This document shows, piece by piece, positions 35,717-43,667 of a stretch of 52,052 bases of DNA. Under the pieces are notes generated by a model. That model did not search any database, was not told the origin of the DNA, and saw only the letters and a list, made by a program, of their open reading frames with translations. Numbering within the stretch: position 1 is the stretch's first letter; every line of letters starts with the position of its first letter. Origin of the DNA: Bacillota bacterium (GTDB lineage Bacteria > Bacillota > Negativicutes > Sporomusales > Sporomusaceae). The stretch spans positions 1 to 52,052 of the forward strand of contig JAGGAB010000040.1 of assembly GCA_017889705.1 (NCBI GenBank), read 5' to 3'. The translations under genes were made by a program, and so were the position numbers.

Positions 35717-36318
35717 TGTTGCACCAACATCCGGGAGGCCTGGAGTTAACAAAAATGGTTGTTGATTACTGTGGTTTTGCGCCAGGCGCTAAGATTGTGG
35801 ATATAGGCTGTGGCGCAGGCGTTACTGTGGAATATTTATGCGGCAATTACAAACTGCAGGCCGTGGGGGTGGATATATCCCTTGAACGCCTGCAGCAAGG
35901 ACACAGGCGTTCGCCCGGACTGGCACTGATTCAGGCTTCTGGCGACCACTTGCCGTTTGCAAACGGCACTTATGACGGAGTGATTGCCGAATGCAGTTTG
36001 TCGGTCATACAGCAGCAAGAAACCGTGTTGGCCGAATGTGCTCGTGTGCTTACCAAAGGAGGCAAACTGGCAATAACCGATATGTACTGCCTGGATGACG
36101 ATAATAATGCCGGTTACCTTAATAATAATTTTTTGCTAAAAATTCTCAGGGAAAGCGGATTTAAGGTGGTTATCTGGGAAGACCACTCGACGCTATTACG
36201 TCAATTTGTGGCGTCATATATTATGAAGTACGGAACAGTGGAAAAGTTACGGCAATGTTTGTCTATACCCAAAATAAAACTGGGGTATTTTCTACTGGTG
36301 GCTGAAAAAAAGACATAG
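35713..36318 (+). CDS. Class I SAM-dependent methyltransferase (DVU_1556-like)
   Basis: This protein of about 201 residues has the SAM-binding motif I 'IVDIGCGAGVTVEYL' and motifs 'VGVDISLERLQQG' and 'GGKLAITDMYC', typical of UbiE/BioC-like methyltransferases. The acceptor is unknown. ATG at 35713 overlaps the previous stop; the next codon is also ATG (35716), and GGAGG spacing slightly favours it. The larger frame beginning at 35629 overlaps the previous gene and is rejected. In this cluster a methylated cofactor or small molecule would be a reasonable target, which is inference. Confidence 0.82.
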   Translation: MMLHQHPGGLELTKMVVDYCGFAPGAKIVDIGCGAGVTVEYLCGNYKLQAVGVDISLERLQQGHRRSPGLALIQASGDHLPFANGTYDGVIAECSLSVIQQQETVLAECARVLTKGGKLAITDMYCLDDDNNAGYLNNNFLLKILRESGFKVVIWEDHSTLLRQFVASYIMKYGTVEKLRQCLSIPKIKLGYFLLVAEKKT

Positions 36319-36334
36319 GAAAGGATGAAACTGC

Positions 36335-36508
36335 TTGGACGAAAAAAACTGTCCCCGCTGCCAGGCGGAGATTACAAACAACGCCCCATTATATCAATGC
36401 TGCCGCTGTTTTACCTATTACTGTAAGAAATGTGAAGCTACCAACGAAGGAAAAAATTGTCCTAAATGCCGGATGGGGGCACGCCTAGTTATTGCTTCAG
36501 GTAAATAA
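36335..36508 (+). CDS. 57-residue Cys-rich zinc-ribbon-like protein
   Basis: A small frame begins with TTG at 36335 behind GGAAAGGAT, ends at TAA 36506-36508, and fills an otherwise empty 205-base gap. It has ten Cys in 57 residues: 'CPRC' (6,9), 'CCRC' (22,23,25), 'CKKC' (30,33) and 'CPKC' (42,45). Nearly all sit in CxxC pairs, which implies two or more metal sites. The closing 'MGARLVIASGK' has no Cys. It lies between the methyltransferase and the gene at 36524 in the same direction. Function is unknown; possibly a metal or sulfur/selenium carrier or Fe-S donor for the operon's enzyme. Confidence 0.72.
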   Translation: MDEKNCPRCQAEITNNAPLYQCCRCFTYYCKKCEATNEGKNCPKCRMGARLVIASGK

Positions 36509-36523
36509 GGAAGGAGCGTTACT

Positions 36524-36802
36524 ATGAGCGAGGAACAAGATTGTCCTAATATCATTGAAGCCGACGGTGTGGTGCTTGAAGTAATTGATAAGAATACCGG
36601 CAAGACGTTTCGGCGCAGCCTGCCGCTTGCTTATTTAGAGACAGGTAATGGCGTGGTATTATCAGGAGAAAACCTTGACGGCAAGCCGGCGCAAATCAGT
36701 TTTTTATCAGATGTTGCCCTGACCAAAATAAATGATTTAATTGGAAAAGGTCCGGATCATGACCGCTGCGGCTCCAAAACTACCGCAGAGCCTAAATCAT
36801 AA
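36524..36802 (+). CDS. Hypothetical protein of the aldehyde oxidoreductase cluster
   Basis: This 92-residue soluble protein is unrecognised. It reads as a small beta-rich domain ('GVVLEVIDKNTGKTFRR', 'NGVVLSGENLDGKPAQIS') with one Cys near each end and 'GPDHDRCG' at the C-terminus. The ATG follows AAGGAGCG. It is followed by the C-GCAxxG-C-C gene after 38 bases. Its constant direction and tight spacing suggest it belongs to the same operon. Confidence 0.68.
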   Translation: MSEEQDCPNIIEADGVVLEVIDKNTGKTFRRSLPLAYLETGNGVVLSGENLDGKPAQISFLSDVALTKINDLIGKGPDHDRCGSKTTAEPKS

Positions 36803-36840
36803 ACCGTTTTCCGTACAGCTACTGATAGGAGGCGAAATAT

Positions 36841-37287
36841 ATGACCGATGCCTATATGAAATTACTAGAGCTATCGCAGGCAGGATTTTTCTGCAGTCAA
36901 ATCCTGCTAATTATTGGACTGGAGGCTCAAGGTAAGGAAAATCTTGATTTAATCAGGGCTATGTCCGGATTAAACGGCGGCATAGGTTTCTGCGGTAAAA
37001 CCTGTGGCGCACTGACAGGCGGTGCCTGCCTTATCGGCTTGTATGCCGGCAAAGGGGCAGCCGAAGAAATGGAAGACTGCAATCTTAATGAAATGATAAA
37101 AACACTTGTTGAATGGTTTGAACAAGAAGTTACTTCACAGTATGGCGGTATTGAATGCAATACGATTTTAGAAAATAACCCCCAGAACCGGATGGCGCGC
37201 TGCCCACAGCTTGTGCTGAACACATTGGCCAAAATCGGAGAAATTCTGGCAGCAAACGGCTATACCTTGTCCGAAAGGATTGCTTAG
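36841..37287 (+). CDS. C-GCAxxG-C-C family protein (DVU_1555-like)
   Basis: This 148-residue protein has the conserved Cys pattern of the family: Cys in 'GFFCSQILL', then 'GIGFCGKTCGALTGGACLIGL', and two later Cys ('EDCNLNEM', 'GGIECNTIL' and 'ARCPQLV'). Family members are small helical proteins thought to bind a metal or redox centre; their biochemical role is unclear. The start ATG follows TAGGAGGCG. It sits directly upstream of the XdhC-like gene, as in the corresponding Desulfovibrio cluster (recalled, not checked). Confidence 0.85.
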   Translation: MTDAYMKLLELSQAGFFCSQILLIIGLEAQGKENLDLIRAMSGLNGGIGFCGKTCGALTGGACLIGLYAGKGAAEEMEDCNLNEMIKTLVEWFEQEVTSQYGGIECNTILENNPQNRMARCPQLVLNTLAKIGEILAANGYTLSERIA

Positions 37288-37322
37288 TAACAGTTACAAC
37301 TCCGATACTTAGGAGGATGTGC

Positions 37323-38381
37323 ATGAAAAAGTTATATCAAAGTTTGCTTGATTTACTTACTGCCGGTGAAAGCGTTGTGCTTGCCACTATTTTTCACAGT
37401 AGTGGATCAGCGCCGCGCTCAGCAGGAGCCAAGATGATTGTCCGTAAAGACAGTTCCATTATTGGTACAGTTGGCGGCGGAAAACTGGAAGCCGAAACCA
37501 TTGAATTAGCCAAACAAGTTCATATATCCCGTCAGTCACTTATCCAGCCCTTTGATCTGAAAGGATCGGATGCGGCAGGTTTAGGTATGATCTGCGGCGG
37601 ACAGGGAGAAATTCTGCTGGAATACCTGGATGCCGACAACCAAAGTAATATCTTGATTTACCAAGCGCTTATCGACACCATGGACAAAGCGCGAAAAGCT
37701 TGGTTGATGACCGAATTGTCCAGTCAAACCAGAGCAGGCGGAAAAAGACAGCAATGCCTTGTCAAACAGGATGGCAGTATTATCGGCAATTTCCAAGGCG
37801 ATCCCGCTTTTATTGAAAAAATGTCGTTAGGACCGGCCAAGATTTCGATCCATGCTGATGCGCGTGAAGTCCGTAGCTTTATTGTCGAGCCTATTCGTAC
37901 AACCGGTGTGGTGTACTTGTTTGGCGCCGGTCATGTTTCCCAGCAGATTGCCAAACTTACCGAGATGGTGGGTTTTGTGACAGTTGTTTTAGATGATCGT
38001 CCGGCCTTTGCCAACAAGGAGCGTTTTCCCCAGGCTGATATTTTGGTGGTGGACAATTTCAATTGCATGACAAGTCTTGCTATTACTCCTGACAGTTATA
38101 TTGTGATTGTGACCAGAGGCCATTTGCATGACAACATCGTGCTTGAACAGGCGCTTACAACCCAGGCTGGCTATATCGGCATGATCGGCAGCAAAAAGAA
38201 ACGTGATCTCTTGTTTAAGAGCTTACAGGAAAAAGGTATCAGTCCCGCAGCCTTACAGCGTGTGTATTCACCGATCGGCATTGACATCTATGCCGAAACC
38301 CCTGAAGAAATTGCCGTGAGTATTGTCGCCGAATTAATAAAAGCAAGGGCGGAACGCGAAAAATGCATTGCGCAAAAATAG
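37323..38381 (+). CDS. XdhC/CoxI-family molybdenum hydroxylase maturation protein
   Basis: This 352-residue protein has an N-terminal XdhC/CoxI domain ('IFHSSGSAPRSAGAKMIV', 'GTVGGGKLEAE') and a C-terminal Rossmann domain ('VYLFGAGHVSQQIAKL', 'VVLDDRPAFAN', 'IGMIGSKKKRDLLFKSL'). XdhC binds Moco, protects it during addition of the terminal sulfido ligand, and inserts it into xanthine dehydrogenase-type apoenzymes; here the client should be the Mop-type enzyme. The ATG at 37323 is chosen over 37317 because AGGAGG ends at 37316. The 3' end overlaps the MocA-like gene by 19 bases. Confidence 0.92.
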   Translation: MKKLYQSLLDLLTAGESVVLATIFHSSGSAPRSAGAKMIVRKDSSIIGTVGGGKLEAETIELAKQVHISRQSLIQPFDLKGSDAAGLGMICGGQGEILLEYLDADNQSNILIYQALIDTMDKARKAWLMTELSSQTRAGGKRQQCLVKQDGSIIGNFQGDPAFIEKMSLGPAKISIHADAREVRSFIVEPIRTTGVVYLFGAGHVSQQIAKLTEMVGFVTVVLDDRPAFANKERFPQADILVVDNFNCMTSLAITPDSYIVIVTRGHLHDNIVLEQALTTQAGYIGMIGSKKKRDLLFKSLQEKGISPAALQRVYSPIGIDIYAETPEEIAVSIVAELIKARAEREKCIAQK

Positions 38382-39484
38382 TAGGACTTATTGTAGCCGC
38401 AGGCTATTCCTCGCGCATGGGACGCTTTAAGCCGCTGCTGCCATTAGGCACCAAAACTGTAATTGAAACCGCCGTTGACAGTCTGCTGCACGGCGGCATA
38501 ACCGACATCCGGGTAATTGTCGGTTATCAGGCCGCCGAATTATATCCGGTATTAGAGCGTTTGCCTGTCAGCATTATTGAAAATCCCAATTACGCAGCAG
38601 GCATGTTTTCTTCCGTGCTTGCCGGACTAACCACCTTTGCCGCTGAAGCCGATGCCTTTTTGCTGCTGCCGGGTGACAATCCCCTGATACGCAAACGCAC
38701 CATTAAAGATTTGCTGCGCTGTTACCGCCAGACAAAAGCAGCTGTCAGTTATCCGGTTTTCAATGGAGAGCGCGGCCATCCGCCGCTTATCGGCGCCGCC
38801 TGTTTTGGTGATATTCTTGCCAGTGACGGGAGCTGCGGTTTGTGTCATATCCTCGAAAAGTTTGAACAGGACAGTAAAGACGTAGCAGTTGCCGACCAGG
38901 GAACTCTGCTTGACATGGACACCCAAGAAGACTACACTCGGCTGACAGCTTTTTATGCTAACCATCATATCCCCACTTATGAGGAATGTCTGGCACTGCT
39001 TTATAAACACCAAGTCAGTGAAAACATTCTACGGCATGGGCAAGCGGTAGCCAGGATTGGCCGCCGTTTGGCCGAACAGCTTAATTCGGTTGGGCTGCAC
39101 ATCAATGTTGAGCAGGTTATTGCCGGTTGTCTGCTACACGATCTGGCCAAAGGCAAATCCAACCATCCTAAACGCGGCGAACGCCTTGTTAGAAGGCGGG
39201 GCTTTTCCTCACTGGCAACCATTGTGGCTTCCCATATGGATTTGCAACTGACGTCAGGGCAGCTGCTCAATGAAGCGGCCGTTGTCTTTCTTGCCGACAA
39301 ATTGGTGCAGGGCGACAAGCCGGTGCTGCTCAGCGAGCGCTTTCGTTTTTCGCTGGAGAAGTTTGATGGACAGCCGGACATACAGGCTGCCGTGCTGCGC
39401 CGGCAGCAGACGGCGGTAAGCATTATGAATAATATCACGGGTTTGCTGGGCACCAATGACTTGAAAGAATTAGTGTTACAGTAG
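38363..39484 (+). CDS. MocA-like NTP transferase fused to an HD domain (DVU_1551-like)
   Basis: The 373 residues contain a GT-A nucleotidyltransferase domain (1-190), with 'GLIVAAGYSSRMGRFKPLLPLG' split across the nucleotide loop, 'LLLPGDNPLI' for the metal-binding Asp, and 'HPPLIG', as in MocA/MobA. An HD-type domain follows ('CLLHDLAKGKSNHPKRGE', about 250-330). MocA attaches CMP to molybdopterin to form the cytosine dinucleotide cofactor of aldehyde oxidoreductases. The role of the HD domain is unknown; it might hydrolyse a nucleotide or phosphoester. The ATG lies inside the XdhC gene end, which suggests coupling. It fits the neighbouring cofactor-maturation genes closely. Confidence 0.88.
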   Translation: MHCAKIVGLIVAAGYSSRMGRFKPLLPLGTKTVIETAVDSLLHGGITDIRVIVGYQAAELYPVLERLPVSIIENPNYAAGMFSSVLAGLTTFAAEADAFLLLPGDNPLIRKRTIKDLLRCYRQTKAAVSYPVFNGERGHPPLIGAACFGDILASDGSCGLCHILEKFEQDSKDVAVADQGTLLDMDTQEDYTRLTAFYANHHIPTYEECLALLYKHQVSENILRHGQAVARIGRRLAEQLNSVGLHINVEQVIAGCLLHDLAKGKSNHPKRGERLVRRRGFSSLATIVASHMDLQLTSGQLLNEAAVVFLADKLVQGDKPVLLSERFRFSLEKFDGQPDIQAAVLRRQQTAVSIMNNITGLLGTNDLKELVLQ

Positions 39485-39496
39485 GAGGCAGGGATT

Positions 39497-40630
39497 GTGA
39501 AAACAGTATATGTTAATAATGCGGCAACTTCCTGGCCCAAGGCACCACAGGTGGGGGCCACGGTAGCTTCCTGCGTCAGCGGTATACCCTATCATGCCGG
39601 CCGCTCAGGTTTTACGGCTGCCGACATTGCCGGAGAATGCCGGAAGTTACTGGCTAAGCTGCTGGCTGTCAAAGATAAAGGCCGCCTTGTGCTGGGACCT
39701 AATGCCACCCATGGACTAAATATTGCTTTGCATGGGCTACGGTTTCGGCCAGGTGCTGTTGTGGTGACAACAGCCGCCGAACATAATGCTGTGCTGCGGC
39801 CGCTCCATTATCTTGCCAAAACCAAGTACATAACCGTACACATACTTCCTGTAGACAAACAAGGGCGGGTTGATCCGGAAGAATGGGAACAGGCAATAAT
39901 ACAACACTCGCCACAGCTGGTGGTTTTCACACATGCTTCTAATGTTACCGGAGCGGTAAATGACGCGGTTCTGCTTGCCGGTATTGCCAAAAAGCGCCGC
40001 GCCATTACTTTACTGGACGCTTCTCAGAGCCTGGGTATAATCCCGGTGTTGCCAGAGGTTTGGTCTATTGATATGGTAGCGTTTACAGGACATAAATATC
40101 TGTTGGGGCCACCCGGCACAGGCGGCTTATATATCGCACCTCAGATTGACCTTGAGCCGGTATGGGTTGGCGGCACCGGTGTGCAAAGTGATTTGGCGGA
40201 GATGCCGCAGACTATACCCATCCGCTTTGAAGCAGGAACACCCAATGATCCGGCAACTGCCGGACTGGCAGCAGCATTAACCTGGAGTGCCAACCATTTA
40301 CTTGACAGTGGTGTTATGGCTGATAAAACCGAGCGACTGGCCAGCGGACTTGCGGCGCTGGGAGCTAAGGTAATCGAGGTAACGACGCCGCGCACACCGG
40401 TAATTTCCTTTACCTTACCAAGCTGCCTGGTAGAAGATGCTGGCGAACTGCTGCATAAAAGCTTCGGTATTGTCTGCCGCACAGGTCTGCACTGCGCACC
40501 GCTCATCCATAAGTATCTGGGCACAGCGCCTAGCGGCACCATACGCTTCAGCCTCTCGCGGTTTACCACAGATGAGGATATTGATTACTGTCTGCAGGCC
40601 ATTGAGGCAATTATCCATGAAACTATATGA
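39497..40630 (+). CDS. Class V aminotransferase / cysteine desulfurase family protein
   Basis: This 377-residue PLP enzyme has 'VYVNNAATSWPKAP' at the N-terminus, 'THASNVTGAV', and the PLP Lys in 'AFTGHKYLLGPPGTGGL'. 'VCRTGLHCAPLIHK' near the C-terminus contains the likely persulfide-forming Cys. It resembles Csd/SufS-like desulfurases often found beside Mo hydroxylases. Probable role: to mobilise sulfur (or selenium) from cysteine for the Mo=S ligand with XdhC's help, or for Fe-S assembly. The start is GTG at 39497 after GTAGGAGGC. The 3' end overlaps the next small gene. Confidence 0.88.
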   Translation: MKTVYVNNAATSWPKAPQVGATVASCVSGIPYHAGRSGFTAADIAGECRKLLAKLLAVKDKGRLVLGPNATHGLNIALHGLRFRPGAVVVTTAAEHNAVLRPLHYLAKTKYITVHILPVDKQGRVDPEEWEQAIIQHSPQLVVFTHASNVTGAVNDAVLLAGIAKKRRAITLLDASQSLGIIPVLPEVWSIDMVAFTGHKYLLGPPGTGGLYIAPQIDLEPVWVGGTGVQSDLAEMPQTIPIRFEAGTPNDPATAGLAAALTWSANHLLDSGVMADKTERLASGLAALGAKVIEVTTPRTPVISFTLPSCLVEDAGELLHKSFGIVCRTGLHCAPLIHKYLGTAPSGTIRFSLSRFTTDEDIDYCLQAIEAIIHETI

Positions 40631-40943
40631 ATGTAAAAAGATAGAAAACTGCTTTAGCAGTTCCCATATGTATGAATACCGGCTGCCACTGAAAACCAGG
40701 GAAGAAGTTATTGAACAGCTGGGTAAGAACGGACAAATTAAGTATTACAAAAATTTCCCGCGACCTTCATTTCAAATACAGTCTGTTAGCGGCATAAGCA
40801 TCAAGGGTGTGATTGCCGATGGGGTCATCCGAGTGAGTTTTCCAGAGGTTGATCCGCTGGAAACTCAGAAAAATTTTGAACAGTTTTTAACAGAATTGCT
40901 GGAAAAGGAAATTGGCGGTGGAGAACATGAACATAGCTGTTGA
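40617..40943 (+). CDS. Hypothetical 108-residue protein between desulfurase and radical SAM genes
   Basis: The start ATG at 40617 overlaps the desulfurase stop, and the much longer frame from 40437 merely runs antiphase through it. The product is unrecognised. It is a basic/aromatic soluble protein ('GQIKYYKNFPRPSFQIQSV', 'GVIADGVIRVSFPEVDPLE') with two Cys near the N-terminus and a Cys/His tail 'GGEHEHSC'. The stop falls within the 5' end of the radical SAM gene, implying coupled translation. No function is proposed beyond membership of the operon. Confidence 0.7.
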   Translation: MKLYECKKIENCFSSSHMYEYRLPLKTREEVIEQLGKNGQIKYYKNFPRPSFQIQSVSGISIKGVIADGVIRVSFPEVDPLETQKNFEQFLTELLEKEIGGGEHEHSC

Positions 40944-42330
40944 GTGCGAAAGAGCAGAAGAAGTAGTGCTGTCTATAACCGAAAGTGTCTGCCCGGAATG
41001 TTTGCAGCGTATCCCGGCCAAGCGGATCGCTAAAGGGCATAACGTCTATTTGGAAAAACATTGTCCACAGCATGGCGAATACCGGGTTCGCATTTGGGAA
41101 GGCGAGCCTAATTATACAGGCTGGAAAAATCCGCAACGCCCTCATGCGCCAGTTGCATATGCCACAGAGGAAAAGCAGGGGTGCCCGTATGATTGCGGGT
41201 TATGTCCCAGACACAAACAACAGACCTGCTGTGTTCTCTTAGAGGTAACCAACCAATGCAATCTGCACTGCCCGGTCTGTTTTGCTGCTGCGTCGCCAGC
41301 TGACAAAGATGAACCGGGACTTGATCGCATTGCCAAGTGGTACACAATGCTGCTAAAAAGTGGCGGACCTTTTAATATCCAATTGTCAGGAGGAGAACCG
41401 TCACTGCGGGATGATTTGCCTGATATCATTGCTTTGGGTAAGAAAATGGGCTTTGTTTTTTTTCAAATCAATACCAACGGCCTGCGTTTGGCCGCTGATG
41501 AAGAGTATGTTTCCCGGTTAAAAGCCGCAGGACTTAACTGTGTTTTTTTGCAGTTTGATGGAATGGATGATAAGGTTTATCGCAAGCTGCGGGGGCGGGA
41601 TTTGTTGGCTGTTAAGCAGCGCGTTATCGAAGTATGCGCGGCTTATGAGCTTGGTGTTGTGCTTGTACCCACCCTGGTTCCAGGGGTAAATGACGATCAG
41701 ATCGGTCAGATTTTGGAGTTTGCTATTAGCAAAATGCCGGCAGTGCGCGGCGTCCATTTTCAACCAATAAGCTATTTCGGCAGATATCCGGTTCAGCCGC
41801 AAGACAGTGATCGGATCACTCTACCCAGAGTGATCCGTGAGATCGAAAAACAAACATCAGGATTAGTAAAGGCAGCATACTTCCGGCCGCCTGGCGGCGA
41901 ACATGCCCATTGCTCCTTTCATGGAAATTTTGTCTTGATGCCAAACGGCGAGCTAAAGCCGCTTGTGGAGGATAGTACCAACAGCGGTTGCTGTCAGGGC
42001 AGTGAACCAGCCAATGGTTCAAAACGAGCCAGGCAGTTTGTTGCCAGACAATGGTCAGCACCATTAAAAACAAGCGTAATCCACAAGCAAGCAGCAGTTT
42101 CACCGCAGCATGTTGGTAACACAGACAGTCTGGATGACTTTTTAGAACGGGTAAACACCTATACGCTTGCAATATCAGGTATGGCGTTCCAGGATGCATG
42201 GACGCTGGATGTACAGCGGTTGCAGCAGTGCTTTATTCATGTTGTGTCACCTGATAATATGCTGGTGCCGTTTTGCGCCTATAACCTCACAAATTCTCGC
42301 GGAGAAGCTCTGTACCGGAGGAAGCTATGA
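40927..42330 (+). CDS. Radical SAM protein of the MJ0619/Tes-like group
   Basis: This 467-residue protein has an N-terminal treble-clef-like zinc region ('SVCPECLQRIPAK', 'KHCPQHGEY'), an extra Cys set 'CPYDCGLCPRHKQQTCC' (Cys 86, 90, 93), and the radical SAM motif 'CNLHCPVC' (Cys 111, 115, 118). This order matches class D radical SAM methylases such as MJ0619, which modifies the pterin ring of methanopterin, and lipid tetraether synthases. Here it sits among molybdopterin genes, so a pterin or cofactor-modifying role is a testable inference. ATG 40927 is used; GTG 40918 has a better spaced AAAAGGA and is an alternative. The stop overlaps the next start (ATGA). Confidence 0.85.
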   Translation: MNIAVECERAEEVVLSITESVCPECLQRIPAKRIAKGHNVYLEKHCPQHGEYRVRIWEGEPNYTGWKNPQRPHAPVAYATEEKQGCPYDCGLCPRHKQQTCCVLLEVTNQCNLHCPVCFAAASPADKDEPGLDRIAKWYTMLLKSGGPFNIQLSGGEPSLRDDLPDIIALGKKMGFVFFQINTNGLRLAADEEYVSRLKAAGLNCVFLQFDGMDDKVYRKLRGRDLLAVKQRVIEVCAAYELGVVLVPTLVPGVNDDQIGQILEFAISKMPAVRGVHFQPISYFGRYPVQPQDSDRITLPRVIREIEKQTSGLVKAAYFRPPGGEHAHCSFHGNFVLMPNGELKPLVEDSTNSGCCQGSEPANGSKRARQFVARQWSAPLKTSVIHKQAAVSPQHVGNTDSLDDFLERVNTYTLAISGMAFQDAWTLDVQRLQQCFIHVVSPDNMLVPFCAYNLTNSRGEALYRRKL

Positions 42331-43667
42331 GCGACAAACTAGCAATTACCCCGCTGGATGCCTGGACAACAAAAAAAATAGGTGTGAAAACCCTGACCGC
42401 TGATAAGCTGGCAGCTTATCAATTGTCCTGTTTACAAACAACCATTGCCAGAGTCCAGCAGCTCAGTCCTTTTTACCGTCAGCAGCTGGCTGGATACCGT
42501 CAGATTGACTGTCTAGAAAGCTTGTCCCGGTATCCGTTTACAACACCGGAACAGTTGGCAAAACAGGCTGGTGTCATGATGTGCGGTTCCCAGAGCCAGA
42601 TCAGCCGGGTGGTAACACTGGCAACCTCCGGCACTACCGGCAATCCCAAACGGATTTATTTCAGCAAAGCCGATCAAGAATTGACCATTGAGTTCTTTGC
42701 CACCGGCATGTCGACCTTGGCGGGAACAGGTGATAAAACCCTCATTTTGCTGCCAGGCCAGCGACCCGGCAGTGTTGGTGATCTGTTATGGCAAGGTCTG
42801 CAGCGCATAGCGGCAATACCTACGCTGTATGGTCTTGTCGATGATACAGCTGTTGCTGTCCAAACCATGTGCCGGGAAGAGGCCGTTTGCCTAGTCGGCG
42901 TGCCTGTACAACTCTTAGCCATGGCGAAGTATTGGGAGAGCTGGGGACAGAGCGCCTGGACACCACGCCGCGTGCTAGTGAGCACCGATTACCTTTCACA
43001 GGCTGTTATTAGTGAACTCAGTCGCATTTGGCATTGTGAAATATTTGATCATTACGGCATGACAGAAATGGGACTTGGCGGCGGACTGGAATGTGCCGCT
43101 CATGCCGGTTACCATTTGCGGGAAGCCGATTTATATTTTGAAATTATTGACCCGGTTTCAGGAAAAACGCTGCCTGACGGTGAGTACGGTGAAGTGGTTT
43201 TCACAACTCTTACGCGCCAGGGCATGCCGCTTGTCCGCTACCGGACAGGCGATATATCCCGTTTTATTACTGAACCCTGTCCTTGTGGCAGCATACTGAA
43301 GCGGCTGGAGCGCATACAGCGCCGGAAAGACGGGCTGTTAACCATAACACCAGCCGGGCAGCTTACAATGGCCGATTTTGATGAAGTGCTGCTTGGCTTA
43401 CCGGGCGTTACTAATTTTAGTGTTACGGTCATTAAAAATAAGCCTATTGCCATAAAACTAATTGTTGAGGTTGTGCCAGGCCAATCGCCGACAGATAAAT
43501 CCCAGATTTACCAAGCTGTGCGTCAATTGCCGGCTATTAGGGAAGCAGAGAGACAAGGCGGTCTTGTAGTTTTCGGCGAATTTACTCACAAGTTGACGTC
43601 AGCCCCTGGAAAACGAAGCATCCAGGTAACAGTAGGGGCAGAGGAGGATGCGGAGAATGTCAGATAA
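42327..43667 (+). CDS. PaaK-like AMP-forming ligase (DVU_1553-like)
   Basis: This 446-residue ANL-superfamily enzyme has P-loop 'TLATSGTTGNPKRIYFS' (about residue 93), 'HYGMTEMGLGGG', and 'LVRYRTGDISRF', where the Asp binds ATP ribose, followed by 'CPCGS' and a C-terminal Lys in 'TSAPGKRSIQV'. It should adenylate a carboxylate, then make a CoA thioester or transfer it elsewhere. It differs from the true phenylacetate-CoA ligase encoded at 48867. In this cluster the acid product of the aldehyde oxidoreductase, or a cofactor precursor, is a candidate substrate. The start overlaps the radical SAM stop; the end overlaps the phosphatase start. Confidence 0.85.
   Translation: MSDKLAITPLDAWTTKKIGVKTLTADKLAAYQLSCLQTTIARVQQLSPFYRQQLAGYRQIDCLESLSRYPFTTPEQLAKQAGVMMCGSQSQISRVVTLATSGTTGNPKRIYFSKADQELTIEFFATGMSTLAGTGDKTLILLPGQRPGSVGDLLWQGLQRIAAIPTLYGLVDDTAVAVQTMCREEAVCLVGVPVQLLAMAKYWESWGQSAWTPRRVLVSTDYLSQAVISELSRIWHCEIFDHYGMTEMGLGGGLECAAHAGYHLREADLYFEIIDPVSGKTLPDGEYGEVVFTTLTRQGMPLVRYRTGDISRFITEPCPCGSILKRLERIQRRKDGLLTITPAGQLTMADFDEVLLGLPGVTNFSVTVIKNKPIAIKLIVEVVPGQSPTDKSQIYQAVRQLPAIREAERQGGLVVFGEFTHKLTSAPGKRSIQVTVGAEEDAENVR

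Noticed and set aside
40437..40616. N-terminal extension of the gene at 40617
   Set aside because: It overlaps the desulfurase gene fully in another frame; the overlapping ATG at 40617 is the natural coupled start.
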